The translations under genes were made by a program, and so were the position numbers. Shown one piece after another: positions 41,010 through 50,298 of a stretch of DNA of 64,000 nt. The notes below the pieces were generated by a model. It saw nothing but the letters and a program-made list of their open reading frames with translations. It did no database searches and was not told the DNA's origin. Origin of the DNA: Planktothrix paucivesiculata PCC 9631. Lineage in GTDB: Bacteria > Cyanobacteriota > Cyanobacteriia > Cyanobacteriales > Microcoleaceae. The DNA is taken from positions 1 through 64,000 of the forward strand of contig NZ_LR735024.1 in the NCBI RefSeq assembly GCF_900009265.2, given 5' to 3'. Positions within the stretch are counted from its first letter, which is position 1. The number at the start of each line of letters is the position of its first letter.

Positions 41010-43997
41010 ATGAGATCCACTCCCTCTACATCTTTGTTCCCCCCCAGTAAACCTAAAGTGCGCCTGCGAACTACCCTTGTTGTTACCTTTGTCATTCAAA
41101 TTGTTGCCGCCGTTGGACTGGTCGGGTATCTTTCCTTTAGAAATGCTCAAAAAGCCGTCAATACCCTGGCTTCCCAACTGCGTAGCGAACTGAGCGCCCG
41201 GATTGAACAGGAACTCAAAAGCTATTTTGAAAACCCCTACAGACTTAACCAACTCAATAGTCGTGCATTTTTTCGCGGAGAACTCGATGTTACAAGGGTT
41301 GACAGCGCGCCTCCCCTGTTAGATCAATTAAAAATATCCCCCCTGCTGTATTCGATTTATTGTGGTAACTCCCAAGGAGAATTTTTAGGGGCGGTCAGGA
41401 TCTTAGAAAATAATACCTTGGGGTTGTGGACGGCGAACATTGAAACGGGACAACATTTATATCTCTACAATATTGATAGTCAAGGACGGCCCACCACCTT
41501 ACACAAGGATAGTGGGGCTATTTATGACCCGCGACAACGCCCTTGGTATCAAAAAGCCCAAAAAACCGGGCGTCCGGTCTGGAGTGATATCTATTTAGCC
41601 TTCTCCACCGGCTTACCCACCGTTACGGCCAGTCAACCGATTTATAATCCCGAAACCGACGAACTCCTGGGGGTTTGCGCCACGGATGTTCTACTTCCCG
41701 ATGATTTCCGCAAGTTTCTATCGAGTTTAGCGATCGGAAAATCTGGTATTGCTTTTGTTAGCGATCGCACAGGTCAGTTACTTTCGAGTTCCACCAATGA
41801 AACCCTGACCGTCGGAGAAGGGAAACAAGCCAAACTCCTCCCCGCAACCGATAGCCAAAATCCCTTAATTAGAGGCGCGACTCAACAAATTATCTCTGAA
41901 TATGGCAGTTTTGCCAGCTTAGATCAACCTGTACAAACGGAATTTCTACTCAATAATCAACGGAAATTTATTCAAGTTTTACCCTTTAAAGATGGTCGGG
42001 GACTGGACTGGTTAATTGTGGTGGTGATTCCAGAAAGCGATTTTATGGATGAAATTAATGCCAATAATCGCTTGACTATTATTTTATGTTTAGTGGCATT
42101 AGTGATTGCAATTCTAGCAGGAATTGCTACCTCCCGTTGGATTTCCCAACCGATTCTAAAATTAAGTAACGCCTCAAAAGCGATCGCTCAAGGAGAGTTG
42201 GATCAACATATTGAAACCAAAGGGATCACAGAACTTGAAATTTTAGCAAGTTCTTTTAATACGATGACGGAGCAACTGCAAGAATCCTTTGCCAAACTAG
42301 AAACAAAAAATGCGGACTTACAACAGGCAAAAGAGGCTTTATCCGCCGCCAAAGAACAGTTAGAAGCGGTATTAAATGCCGTACCCGGTTCAATTTCTTG
42401 GATGAGTGCTGAGGGAATTTATTTAGGGGTAAATCGTCATCTAGCGGATAATTTAAGTTTAGAAACTGAAGAAATTTTAGGTCAAAAAATCGGATTTTTT
42501 GAACAGGGTTCAGACTATGTTAAATTTCTACATCGATTTCTGGAAAGTCCTGAACAATCAGCCTCTCAAATTCTGCCAATTATCCAAAATGATCAACGAC
42601 GTTACTATTTAATTGTGGTGCAAAAATATCAGCAAGGTTCGGCTTCTGTGGCGGTGGGAATTGATATTACCGAACGTCGGCAAGCAGAAGAAGCCCTGAG
42701 AATTGCAGAGGAAAACTATCGCAGTATTTATGAAAATGCCTTAGAGGGAATTTTTCAATATCATCCTGAACATTCTTATATTAATGTTAATCCAGCCATG
42801 GCTCGGATTTATGGTTACGATTCTCCTTCAGCTTTGATGGATATTTTACCCGATTCCAGTTATTCTTTATATGTGCAACCGGAACGCCACACAGAATTTA
42901 TTCATTTAATGCAGGAACAGGAAACGGTTTCTAATTTTGAATTTCAAATTTATCGAGCGGATCGTCAAAAAATTTGGATTTCTGCCAGTGCTAAACCGGT
43001 GTTTAATCCCGAGGGTGATTTACTTTATTATCAAGGATTTATTGCTGATATTACCGAAAGAAAAAAAGCAGAAGTTGAGCGTCAAGAGTTTATTGAAGAA
43101 CTGTTTGAAGTCAATAGTAACTTAGAAGTTGCCATCCAAACTCAGTTAGAATTGACAGAAGCCGCCACTCGTTTTGTCCCGCAACAATTTCTCTCTCTCC
43201 TGGGTTATAACAGCATCGCAGAGGTGAAATTAGGGGAAGGAGTACAACATGAAATGTCTATTTTATTTTCCGATATTCGGGACTTTACCAGTATTAGTGA
43301 AAAGATGACCCCGGAAGATAATTTCAAATTTATTAATTCCTATTTATCCCGGATGGAACCTGTGATTACCCAATATCAAGGGTTTATTGATAAATATATT
43401 GGGGATGCGATTATGGCGTTATTTAATGGGGGTGCGGATGATGGGATTCAAGCGGGAATTACTATGTTAAAAGAACTGGCTGAATATAATAGTACCAGAA
43501 GCCGAGCCGACCGCCCGAAAGTGTCGATTGGAATTGGGATTAATACGGGATTTTTAATGTTAGGAACCGTGGGCGGCGAAAATCGGATGGATAGTACGGT
43601 GATTAGTGATGCTGTGAATTTAGCCTCTCGAATTGAAGGGTTAACTAAATATTTTGGTGTGCCTTTATTAATTTCTGAATATACGTTAAAGGCGTTACAA
43701 GATCCTAGTCTTTATGGTATTCGATTAATGGGTCGAGTTAATGTTAAAGGCAAATCGGAAATGGTGTCTGTTTTTGAAGTATTTGATGCCGATTTACCTA
43801 AAATTAAAGCGGGAAAATTAGCGACTAAAGCCCTATTTGAAGAAGCGGTTTCTCTTTATAATATGGAAAATTATCAGGAATCCCTGAAAGCCTTTGAAGC
43901 CTGTTTAACCTTAAATCCCATTGACCGAGTGGCTAAATTTTATTTAGAACAGATTCGCCAGATTCCCCGAAATCTCCAGTCTCCCGGGGAACTTTAA
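41010..43997 (+). CDS. Membrane adenylate cyclase (dCache-HAMP-PAS-PAS-cyclase)
   Basis: This 995-residue receptor makes a cyclic nucleotide, probably cAMP. One membrane helix (about 25-45) precedes a periplasmic dCache-like sensor (about 50-345, with YDPRQRPWYQKA). A second helix (about 350-372), HAMP and a short coiled coil, and two PAS domains (about 450-690) follow. The class III cyclase domain is at about 740-925. Metal Asp residues are in FSDIRDFTSI and YIGDAIMAL. Substrate-related Lys (DKYIGDA) and Thr/Ser-Asp (STVISDAVNLASR) positions fit an adenylate cyclase better than a guanylate cyclase. A TPR-like tail ends the protein. No ribosome site is evident before ATG 41010. Confidence 0.9.
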   Translation: MRSTPSTSLFPPSKPKVRLRTTLVVTFVIQIVAAVGLVGYLSFRNAQKAVNTLASQLRSELSARIEQELKSYFENPYRLNQLNSRAFFRGELDVTRVDSAPPLLDQLKISPLLYSIYCGNSQGEFLGAVRILENNTLGLWTANIETGQHLYLYNIDSQGRPTTLHKDSGAIYDPRQRPWYQKAQKTGRPVWSDIYLAFSTGLPTVTASQPIYNPETDELLGVCATDVLLPDDFRKFLSSLAIGKSGIAFVSDRTGQLLSSSTNETLTVGEGKQAKLLPATDSQNPLIRGATQQIISEYGSFASLDQPVQTEFLLNNQRKFIQVLPFKDGRGLDWLIVVVIPESDFMDEINANNRLTIILCLVALVIAILAGIATSRWISQPILKLSNASKAIAQGELDQHIETKGITELEILASSFNTMTEQLQESFAKLETKNADLQQAKEALSAAKEQLEAVLNAVPGSISWMSAEGIYLGVNRHLADNLSLETEEILGQKIGFFEQGSDYVKFLHRFLESPEQSASQILPIIQNDQRRYYLIVVQKYQQGSASVAVGIDITERRQAEEALRIAEENYRSIYENALEGIFQYHPEHSYINVNPAMARIYGYDSPSALMDILPDSSYSLYVQPERHTEFIHLMQEQETVSNFEFQIYRADRQKIWISASAKPVFNPEGDLLYYQGFIADITERKKAEVERQEFIEELFEVNSNLEVAIQTQLELTEAATRFVPQQFLSLLGYNSIAEVKLGEGVQHEMSILFSDIRDFTSISEKMTPEDNFKFINSYLSRMEPVITQYQGFIDKYIGDAIMALFNGGADDGIQAGITMLKELAEYNSTRSRADRPKVSIGIGINTGFLMLGTVGGENRMDSTVISDAVNLASRIEGLTKYFGVPLLISEYTLKALQDPSLYGIRLMGRVNVKGKSEMVSVFEVFDADLPKIKAGKLATKALFEEAVSLYNMENYQESLKAFEACLTLNPIDRVAKFYLEQIRQIPRNLQSPGEL

Positions 43998-44004
43998 GCT
44001 ATTT

Positions 44005-44032
44005 GTAGGAGTAATTCATGAATTACTCCCAC
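44005..44032. repeat. Near-perfect palindrome, second copy of the 27-54 repeat
   Basis: The core AGTAATTCATGAATTACT is the same as the element at 27-54 except for one base per arm, and the outer part carries one mismatch. It lies between the convergent cyclase and C39-like peptidase genes and could terminate either, although it lacks a T-run. Confidence 0.75.
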
Positions 44033-44052
44033 TAATAATCGGTAAGTTACGA

Positions 44053-45084
44053 TTAAGTCGAAAGAAAATGCACCCAAAAATTTCCATCGGGCATACAAAC
44101 TCGACGGATTAAATTGTAGGAATAGCGCAAATAAGCACCACTCAAATCCGTGCGATATCCCGAGGGAAACCATTCCCCATAGGGGTCATGTACCAGTAAG
44201 CCTTTGTCATCGAAACCCACCGCCGGCATAATATGACCAAAGGAGGTAAAATAACCGTGAATTACCGCCGGTTTACCCTCCGCTAACCAGTCTTGTAATT
44301 CCTCTAGGGTTGTCCGTTCGGAAAAGTAATCTTTAGCCCCATAATCTCGGGCAATTTTGGCTAAATCGTAGGGACTCCAGCGGCTATACCCTTTTTTGAT
44401 GGCATATTCATAGAGCTCGTCTTCAAATTGACCGCTACTGCTACGCCGAGGAATGCCTAAATATTGCAAACACATGGCGATGGAAGTCACATTACAAGAC
44501 CCGGTGGGATTATAAAAGTTATCCAGTTGAGATTTATAGGGAAAATTAGCGAGTTTGATACTTTTAGGACGGGGTTTTGGATAAACTAAATCTTTCCCTT
44601 GATAAATTTCAGCGTGTTGGTCAAACACATAACCAATTGATTGTTCTCCCAATTCATTCCCCCGAAAGGCAACTCTAATATGACCGCGCAGGGGTTCATA
44701 AGCAAGAAGTTTGAATTCTTGACCCGCTTTTACCGCTTTTTTTTCAGTCTCACTGAGTTGAGAAGAAGTAACGGGTCTGAGTTTTAAAATTGTTTCTTTG
44801 GTAATTTTAAGAACCGGAATATCGCTGGGAATTTGTTCCCGTTTGGTTTCAATTAGTTTCTTGGCGGTTTTTAATCCCAAAAACCCAGGTTCCTCGCATT
44901 CCATTAAGGTTTGAAACCGATGCAGGGCGGCGGTGGATTTCTGCCCAAAGCTGCCATCTGCTGGGGGATCAAGCAAGGTCAAATTAATTAAAATTACCTG
45001 AATTTGGCGGGTTAAGTCTTGATCCGATGCGATCGCATTCACATCATAACGTTGTTCGGTTCCTAAAATGTCTTGTAATTTCAT
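44053..45084 (-). CDS. C39-like peptidase with PG-binding domain
   Basis: This 343-residue protein starts with a peptidoglycan-binding-like domain (about 15-85, DGSFGQKSTAALHRFQ). A mid-region (about 90-190) and a papain-fold C39-type domain (about 195-320) follow. The expected Cys is in PTGSCNVTSIAMCLQYL, the His in FGHIMPAVGFDDKG, and the downstream VHDPYGEW block matches the family. No signal peptide is evident, so its location is unclear despite the wall-binding domain. It may process or hydrolyse peptides, perhaps as a wall-associated protease. It converges on the cyclase gene. Confidence 0.8.
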   Translation of the reverse strand: MKLQDILGTEQRYDVNAIASDQDLTRQIQVILINLTLLDPPADGSFGQKSTAALHRFQTLMECEEPGFLGLKTAKKLIETKREQIPSDIPVLKITKETILKLRPVTSSQLSETEKKAVKAGQEFKLLAYEPLRGHIRVAFRGNELGEQSIGYVFDQHAEIYQGKDLVYPKPRPKSIKLANFPYKSQLDNFYNPTGSCNVTSIAMCLQYLGIPRRSSSGQFEDELYEYAIKKGYSRWSPYDLAKIARDYGAKDYFSERTTLEELQDWLAEGKPAVIHGYFTSFGHIMPAVGFDDKGLLVHDPYGEWFPSGYRTDLSGAYLRYSYNLIRRVCMPDGNFWVHFLST

Positions 45085-45328
45085 ATTCAGTAATAAAGGC
45101 TATAACTTTAGAGTCGGACAAAAATAAACGATAATGGCAATAACTGAATTTCGATGTTTTAAGTTAAACCTCTGAATTGATGGAAGAATTTCAGACGTTA
45201 TTGATTATCGCGTAAATCAGCATGATTGGATAGTCCCCAATTAAAATTAACAATTCTCAACTATTTCCAAAAAAGGGGGAATTACTCATGATGGGGGTGA
45301 TACCCTAACCCTGGTTATTAACAGCGAC

Positions 45329-45417
45329 AGGACTTACGCACCCAACCAAAGAAACCGGGTTTTTTTCCACATATTATCTAAAAAACCCGGTTTCTCGGGC
45401 GACGGTGCGTAAGTCCT
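45329..45417. mobile_element. MITE-like element with 14-bp terminal inverted repeats
   Basis: The ends AGGACTTACGCACC and GGTGCGTAAGTCCT are perfect 14-bp inverted repeats enclosing 61 bp. Inside, AGAAACCGGGTTTTT pairs perfectly with AAAAACCCGGTTTCT. The element is 89 bp long and non-coding. The AGGACTTACGCA end recalls termini of miniature elements frequent in cyanobacteria. I see no clear target-site duplication. The gap around it (45085-45447) otherwise holds nothing recognisable. Confidence 0.7.
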
Positions 45418-45447
45418 AAGCGATCAGAATTGCTATAGAGAATTGAA

Positions 45448-46314
45448 TTAATTACTAACTTTTAAACTTTGGATTTTAGGTTCAGGCACACCCCAACCTT
45501 TAAGAATATTATAGGCAATAATTTGATGTCCGGCAATATTCGGGTGAATCCCATCTCTAGTTAATAAATTTTGTCCTTGTCCCCCATAGCGTTGATAGGT
45601 GCTGATTACATGACGAAAAGGAATATTTAAGTCAATAAATTGACAGCGATATTGTAGGGCAACTTCCCGCATAACGGCGATATATTGGGAAATTCGCTGG
45701 TTTTCTTGACTACTGAGATCTTCCTGAATAATAGTAGGGGATAATAATAAAACTGGAATTGCTTTTGAGGTGGCAGCCTGTACCATGGCGGTTAAATTTT
45801 GTCGATATTCTTGGGGAGTAGGAATATTAGGTCTGGCTTGGGTCGGAGTTTGGAAACTTTGTAAAACATCATTCACCCCAATATTAATTGTAATTAAATC
45901 GGGTTTTTTATCTAAAACATCCTGTTTAAATCGTTCATTCAGTTGGGTTGAAGTATTTCCCGAAACTCCCGAACTGATGATTTCAACCGGTTGATTAGGA
46001 TAGAGTAGATTCAAATAGCGTTGTAATAACCAGACATAACCGCCATATTGTCCTCCACTTTGGGTAATACTATCTCCAACTACCAGAATGCGCTGTTTAT
46101 TGCGTAGGGCTTCGGGTTGGGGTTCAATAATCGGTTGAGGTGATGCAGGTTGAGGCGGTTTAGGGACGGAAGACGGACGAGGAGTGGAGGCGGGAGGGAG
46201 ATTTGGGGACGGTGCGGCTTGTATCCGTAAAGATGCGGCTAGAGCATACCATCCCAAACCAGCGATTGTAAGGGTCAGAAGAAATCGGAATACAATGGAA
46301 GGAACCTGTTTCAT
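45448..46314 (-). CDS. Exported SGNH/GDSL hydrolase
   Basis: This 288-residue serine hydrolase has an N-terminal membrane or signal segment (FRFLLTLTIAGLGWYALAA) and a Pro/Ser-rich linker (about 35-75). The SGNH fold shows block I VVGDSIT, block II SSGVSGNTS, block III INIGVNDV and block V DGIHPN with the catalytic Asp and His. Likely activities include esterase or acyl hydrolase action on cell-wall polysaccharide or lipids. The gene starts at ATG 46314; a GTG one codon earlier is less likely. It diverges from the kinase at 46379 across a short repeat. Confidence 0.88.
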   Translation of the reverse strand: MKQVPSIVFRFLLTLTIAGLGWYALAASLRIQAAPSPNLPPASTPRPSSVPKPPQPASPQPIIEPQPEALRNKQRILVVGDSITQSGGQYGGYVWLLQRYLNLLYPNQPVEIISSGVSGNTSTQLNERFKQDVLDKKPDLITINIGVNDVLQSFQTPTQARPNIPTPQEYRQNLTAMVQAATSKAIPVLLLSPTIIQEDLSSQENQRISQYIAVMREVALQYRCQFIDLNIPFRHVISTYQRYGGQGQNLLTRDGIHPNIAGHQIIAYNILKGWGVPEPKIQSLKVSN

Positions 46315-46323
46315 CACATTACT

Positions 46324-46348
46324 CAGTTGTCAGTAATCAGTTATCAGT
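46324..46348. repeat. Short tandem repeat CAGTTGTCAGTAATCAGT
   Basis: Imperfect heptamers of the CAGTTATCAGT type lie in the 64-bp gap between the divergent SGNH and kinase genes. Such heptamer strings are widespread in cyanobacteria. Here they overlap the space where the promoters should be. Confidence 0.6.
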
Positions 46349-46378
46349 GTAAGACAGGACTGAAGTATAAAATTAAAT

Positions 46379-47734
46379 ATGTTTAATCCACAACAAATCC
46401 TTGAAGACCGCTATCAACTCCAGCATCAATGTGGACGTACCGCCACCGGACGCCAAACTTGGCTGGCAAATGATCAAAAAACTCAAGAAAAAGTGATTAT
46501 TAAACTATTAGCTTTTAGCCCCCAAATGCCTTGGGAAGAATTAAAACTCTTTGAACGGGAAGCCCAAGTTTTACAGGCTTTAAATCATCCCCGGATTCCC
46601 CGTTATCGAGATTACTTTGCTATCGATCAAAATTCGGGCGGGGGCTTACCTTGGTTTGGATTAGTGCAAGATTATATTCCCGGTTTATCCCTCCAAGACC
46701 TATTAGAAAAAGGGCATCGTTTTACTGAAGCTAAAGTTAAAAAAATGGCTAAAGATATCTTAAAAATATTAGTTTATTTGCATGAACTTAGTCCTCCAGT
46801 TTTGCATCGAGATATTAAACCTAGTAATTTAATTTTAGACAGTTCAGAACAGATTTATTTAGTAGATTTTGGTGCAGTACAATCTCAAGCATCGGTGACA
46901 GGCGTGACATTTACTGTGGTGGGAACCAGTGGTTATGCACCATTAGAACAATTTTGGGGAAGGGCGGTCGCAGCTTCGGATTTATATGCTTTAGGAGCCA
47001 CATTAATTCATTTATTAACCAATACTTTTCCGGCGGATTTACCCCAACAGGATTCTCGGATTAAGTTTGCTAATCGAGTCAGTTTGAATCCCTATTTTAT
47101 CCGATGGATTGAACAAATGACAGAAATTTCCCTAGAAAAAAGAATACAAACCGCCAGGGAGGCTTTAAAATCCTTACAATCTAAAAAAATGGTTCTGCTC
47201 AAAGATCAAAATACCGCCCCCCCACAGGCTTTAATTCCCAAACTGATTAGACCTTTTTATAGTAGAATTTGTCTGCATAAAACATCCGAAACCTTAGAGA
47301 TATATTTACCCCCGAAAGGGTTCGCAAAACTATTGCAAATGGAAATGGGATCTTTCTATTTATTGATCTTGTATTTGATCGCATTATTATTTCCCATTTT
47401 GTCACCTCTATTTTTTACCTATTCATTTTTATTTTTATCTTCAATTCTAGGAAGTTCAATCTTATTATGGATATTTTTCTTTATAGATGAAAAAACCTTT
47501 GTGGAATTTGATCATTTCCAATTCAGAATTTTTAGAAAATCCAGGGGAATTAAATATCGTTTACAATCGGGTTCCGTGGGGAATATTATGGGCGTGTTTA
47601 TGGAAAAAAAACAATCCAAATATCAAGTAGTGATTCGGACAACCTCGGGAACTCACACTATTGGTGAACTATTTGTCGCGGAGGAATGCGCCTGGTTAAC
47701 CCAGGAAATCCAAGACTGGCTTTATCCTCGGTAA
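46379..47734 (+). CDS. Ser/Thr protein kinase, membrane-anchored
   Basis: This active-looking eukaryote-type kinase has 451 residues: Lys42 in VIIKLL, H143-R144-D145 in HRDIKPSN, Asp163 in VDFGAV, and an APE-like APLEQFW. The glycine loop CGRTATGR is somewhat unusual. After the kinase domain (about 10-275) come two closely spaced hydrophobic segments (about 325-370) and a soluble C-terminal region of about 80 residues. It probably phosphorylates cytoplasmic proteins in response to an unknown signal. It contrasts with the pseudokinase at 21946, which has lost the HRD motif. Its stop codon is directly followed by a palindromic repeat. Confidence 0.9.
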   Translation: MFNPQQILEDRYQLQHQCGRTATGRQTWLANDQKTQEKVIIKLLAFSPQMPWEELKLFEREAQVLQALNHPRIPRYRDYFAIDQNSGGGLPWFGLVQDYIPGLSLQDLLEKGHRFTEAKVKKMAKDILKILVYLHELSPPVLHRDIKPSNLILDSSEQIYLVDFGAVQSQASVTGVTFTVVGTSGYAPLEQFWGRAVAASDLYALGATLIHLLTNTFPADLPQQDSRIKFANRVSLNPYFIRWIEQMTEISLEKRIQTAREALKSLQSKKMVLLKDQNTAPPQALIPKLIRPFYSRICLHKTSETLEIYLPPKGFAKLLQMEMGSFYLLILYLIALLFPILSPLFFTYSFLFLSSILGSSILLWIFFFIDEKTFVEFDHFQFRIFRKSRGIKYRLQSGSVGNIMGVFMEKKQSKYQVVIRTTSGTHTIGELFVAEECAWLTQEIQDWLYPR

Positions 47735-47749
47735 AGAAACCGGGTTTCT
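47735..47749. repeat. AGAAACCGGGTTTCT palindrome next to a stop codon
   Basis: An exact copy of the 15-bp element seen at 7081 and 7131 starts at the base after the kinase stop codon. Its position suggests insertion into, or selection for, gene ends. Confidence 0.75.
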
Positions 47750-47778
47750 CACGATTTCTTGCTTAAGACTTTGATCAA

Positions 47779-47870
47779 CGGAGAGGGAGGGATTCGAACC
47801 CTCGGTACGGAGTTACCTGCCGTACAACAGATTAGCAATCTGTCGCTTTCGACCGCTCAGCCACCTCTCC
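47779..47870 (-). tRNA. tRNA-Ser (anticodon GCT)
   Basis: On the minus strand the acceptor arm GGAGAGG pairs with CCTCTCC, with discriminator G. The anticodon stem-loop ACAGA-TTGCTAA-TCTGT carries GCT. A long variable arm follows, and the T-arm contains GGTTCGAATCC. At 92 nt it has the class II form expected of serine tRNA. No CCA is encoded. Confidence 0.95.
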
Positions 47871-48149
47871 TTGGTGACAATTAAATATACTAACAGATCA
47901 TTTTGAGTCTGTCTAGGGGGAGGGTAAAAAATTTTGGGGTGATGGGAATTTGGGTTGATTATCTCCCAGACTTGACCTCTCGCCCTTGCCTTGCAGGTTA
48001 TGGGGTTGGGGGGTTTAGGTCTTAGGCTTGACAAGAGAAAATCACAAAGCCTTCCTGGGGTCAAGGGGAAGGGAATCCCCCTGATCACGACTAGAAGAAA
48101 CAAGATAGACTGTTGATTAACCCTTTTCTGCTTTTTTTCAAGCTGTCCC

Positions 48150-49883
48150 ATGAACAGACAAGAGTTTTTAGATCGGTATCAAGCGGGAGAGCGCAATTTT
48201 ACCTATATTGATTTAAGCGGGGTAAATCTAAGCGGTGTCAATTTACAAGAGATTAACCTCACGGGAGCGAATCTGACAGGGGTTAACCTCAGTTGGGCGG
48301 TATTAAGCAAAACTCAATTAGTGGGAGTCTGTTTTCGGCGGGCTGATTTACGCAATACGGTATTAACCCAGAGTAATCTCAATCAAAGTAATTTGAGTGG
48401 TACCAATCTCACCAAAGCAGACTTACGATTTGCCACATTAAAACAAGCGGATTTGAATTGGGCGGTTTTAGTTGAAGCCGATTTAAGTAATAGTGATTTA
48501 ACGGGAGCGAAATTAGATCAAATTAATTTAGAACAAGCAAAATTAAATCATGCTTTATTAATCGGTGCGGAATTAATGGAGGCGAATTTAACCGGGGCGA
48601 GTTTAGTGGCGGCGAATTTAACCGGGGCGAATTTACGGGAATCCCGACTCACGAGCGCCAATTTAAAAGATGCTATTCTAACTCAATCTAATTTAACGGA
48701 AGCTGACTTAAATGGTGCTACTTTGCGGTCGGCAAATTTGACCGAGGCGGATATGCACCGAGTGGTATTAACGGGGGCTGATTTAACCGATGCGGTGCTT
48801 GATGGTGCGGATTTAAGTCGAGGAAATTTAACCGGAGCTTATTTATTAAAAACCAGTTTTAAAAAGGCTTATTTATTACGGGCAAATTTAGAGGAAGTTT
48901 ATCTACTTTGGTCAAATTTAACCGAAGCGAATTTGAGGGGGGCAAACCTGCGACGGGCGGATTTAAGCGGGGCTTATTTGGTGGATACGATTTTGAGTGA
49001 AGCGGATTTGCGGGATGCTTTATTAATCGAAAGTCATTTAATTAGAACCAATTTAGAGGGGGCTAATTTAACCGGTTGTTGTATTCATAATTGGGAAAAA
49101 TCAGAGGTTGAACTGAATAAGGTAGAGTGTGAATATGTTTATAATGAGTTTGATTATACTAATAAAAAACCTAAAAATCGTTATCCCAGTGATCGGAATT
49201 TTTTACCGGGAGAATTAGCCCAGGATTCCCCGGAAGATAGCCAGTTAATTCCGGTAGAATTTACCGAATATCCCCATTGGGAAGCGTTAGTTTATACTTT
49301 GGTTAAGGTAGAACAGGAGAGTCCTGAACTTGAGTTAATGATTCAAGGATTTGAAACTCAACCGGATAGTTTTTTACTTCAGGTTAGAGCCAATCATTTA
49401 GTTAATGCTAAACTGATGAGTCAACAGATTTTAAATTCCTATCCCTCAATGAAGCAGAAACTTTTACAGAAGCGATCGGATATTTTGGGGTTATTAAGTT
49501 TAGAGGTTCCTATTTTTAATGGTGCGGTAGATTTGGAGGGAATTCCTGAAGCGGTGATGTCTACTCCTACAATTGACGGGAATAATCATCAGACTTTGTA
49601 TCAAGAAGTTTCTCGTCAAATCCAAGGAATTTTGCGATCGCAGGAACCAGAAAAATTTGTGGTCAGTGTCCAGAGATTGTTAGATTTTCTAGCTAAAAAT
49701 GGTGTGGAACTTGAGGATCTTCAGCATCAAGTAATTATTCAAGGTATTGTGCAACGCGCCCAACGGGAACCTCTATTTAAGGAGAATTTATTCCGTTGGG
49801 AACAGGTCGCAACTCCTACGGAGCGAGTTTCGTTGATGGGGGAATTAGTTAGATTTGCGATCGCTCTTTTATGGGAGGAGTGA
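48150..49883 (+). CDS. Pentapeptide-repeat protein with C-terminal domain
   Basis: Residues about 15-310 of this 577-residue protein consist of A(N/D)Lxx pentapeptides, for example TGANLTGVNLS and EANLTGASLVAANL, which form a right-handed quadrilateral beta-helix. The remaining 265 residues are non-repetitive and helical, with no family I recognise; they contain a duplicated-looking VSVQRLLDFL/LLGLLSL pattern. No signal peptide is seen, so it is probably cytoplasmic. Pentapeptide proteins are abundant in cyanobacteria and rarely have known functions. The 279-bp gap upstream holds tRNA-Ser promoter sequence on the other strand and nothing else clear. Confidence 0.85.
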   Translation: MNRQEFLDRYQAGERNFTYIDLSGVNLSGVNLQEINLTGANLTGVNLSWAVLSKTQLVGVCFRRADLRNTVLTQSNLNQSNLSGTNLTKADLRFATLKQADLNWAVLVEADLSNSDLTGAKLDQINLEQAKLNHALLIGAELMEANLTGASLVAANLTGANLRESRLTSANLKDAILTQSNLTEADLNGATLRSANLTEADMHRVVLTGADLTDAVLDGADLSRGNLTGAYLLKTSFKKAYLLRANLEEVYLLWSNLTEANLRGANLRRADLSGAYLVDTILSEADLRDALLIESHLIRTNLEGANLTGCCIHNWEKSEVELNKVECEYVYNEFDYTNKKPKNRYPSDRNFLPGELAQDSPEDSQLIPVEFTEYPHWEALVYTLVKVEQESPELELMIQGFETQPDSFLLQVRANHLVNAKLMSQQILNSYPSMKQKLLQKRSDILGLLSLEVPIFNGAVDLEGIPEAVMSTPTIDGNNHQTLYQEVSRQIQGILRSQEPEKFVVSVQRLLDFLAKNGVELEDLQHQVIIQGIVQRAQREPLFKENLFRWEQVATPTERVSLMGELVRFAIALLWEE

Positions 49884-49941
49884 ATGGCATTAAATCTAGT
49901 TGATTCATCAAGGGGGACGAAATTAACTACTTTTCTACTAA

Positions 49942-50247
49942 CTATTTAGCGCCATAATAAAACAAGATTTCCTTTTCTTTTAACCCGGCAAATCCCGCAT
50001 CAATTAATAATTGATTCAGTTCAGTTTCAGGAATATGTTTAGCACCAATGCGAACAATTCGAGAGCGCATTGTATTACTCACACCACTGCGTTGACGTCC
50101 GGCTTCTAAGCCCATCACTTGATGATAAAGATCCAACTTAACCGCAGGGATCGGTGTACCATCAAAGTCAATTCCTTTGGCGATCGCCACATCAATTGCA
50201 TCGGCGCCCGTAGTTGATTCCGTTGATAGATTAGCTTCTGAAGTCAT
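49942..50247 (-). CDS. Conserved cyanobacterial protein, DUF4090-like
   Basis: This 101-residue soluble protein has a strongly conserved-looking core: DFDGTPIPAVKLDLY, then EAGRQRSGVSNTMRSRIVRI and LLIDAGFAGLKEKEI. I recall this pattern from the cyanobacteria-specific DUF4090 family, which has no known function. It lies 51 bp downstream of the LEA-like gene on the same strand and may be co-transcribed with it. It converges on the pentapeptide gene. Confidence 0.65.
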   Translation of the reverse strand: MTSEANLSTESTTGADAIDVAIAKGIDFDGTPIPAVKLDLYHQVMGLEAGRQRSGVSNTMRSRIVRIGAKHIPETELNQLLIDAGFAGLKEKEILFYYGAK

Positions 50248-50298
50248 GAGAGATCATCCAATTTAATCTTTAAACTATTCTATTCTACCGTTAAAGGT

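Noticed and set aside
47871-48149. Structured RNA such as SRP RNA or RNase P before the pentapeptide gene
   Set aside because: GC-rich patches are present, but neither the SRP Alu/S-domain nor the RNase P signature sequences are seen.
47813-48151. 112-codon minus-strand frame before the pentapeptide gene
   Set aside because: It overlaps the tRNA-Ser gene and has no recognisable protein features.
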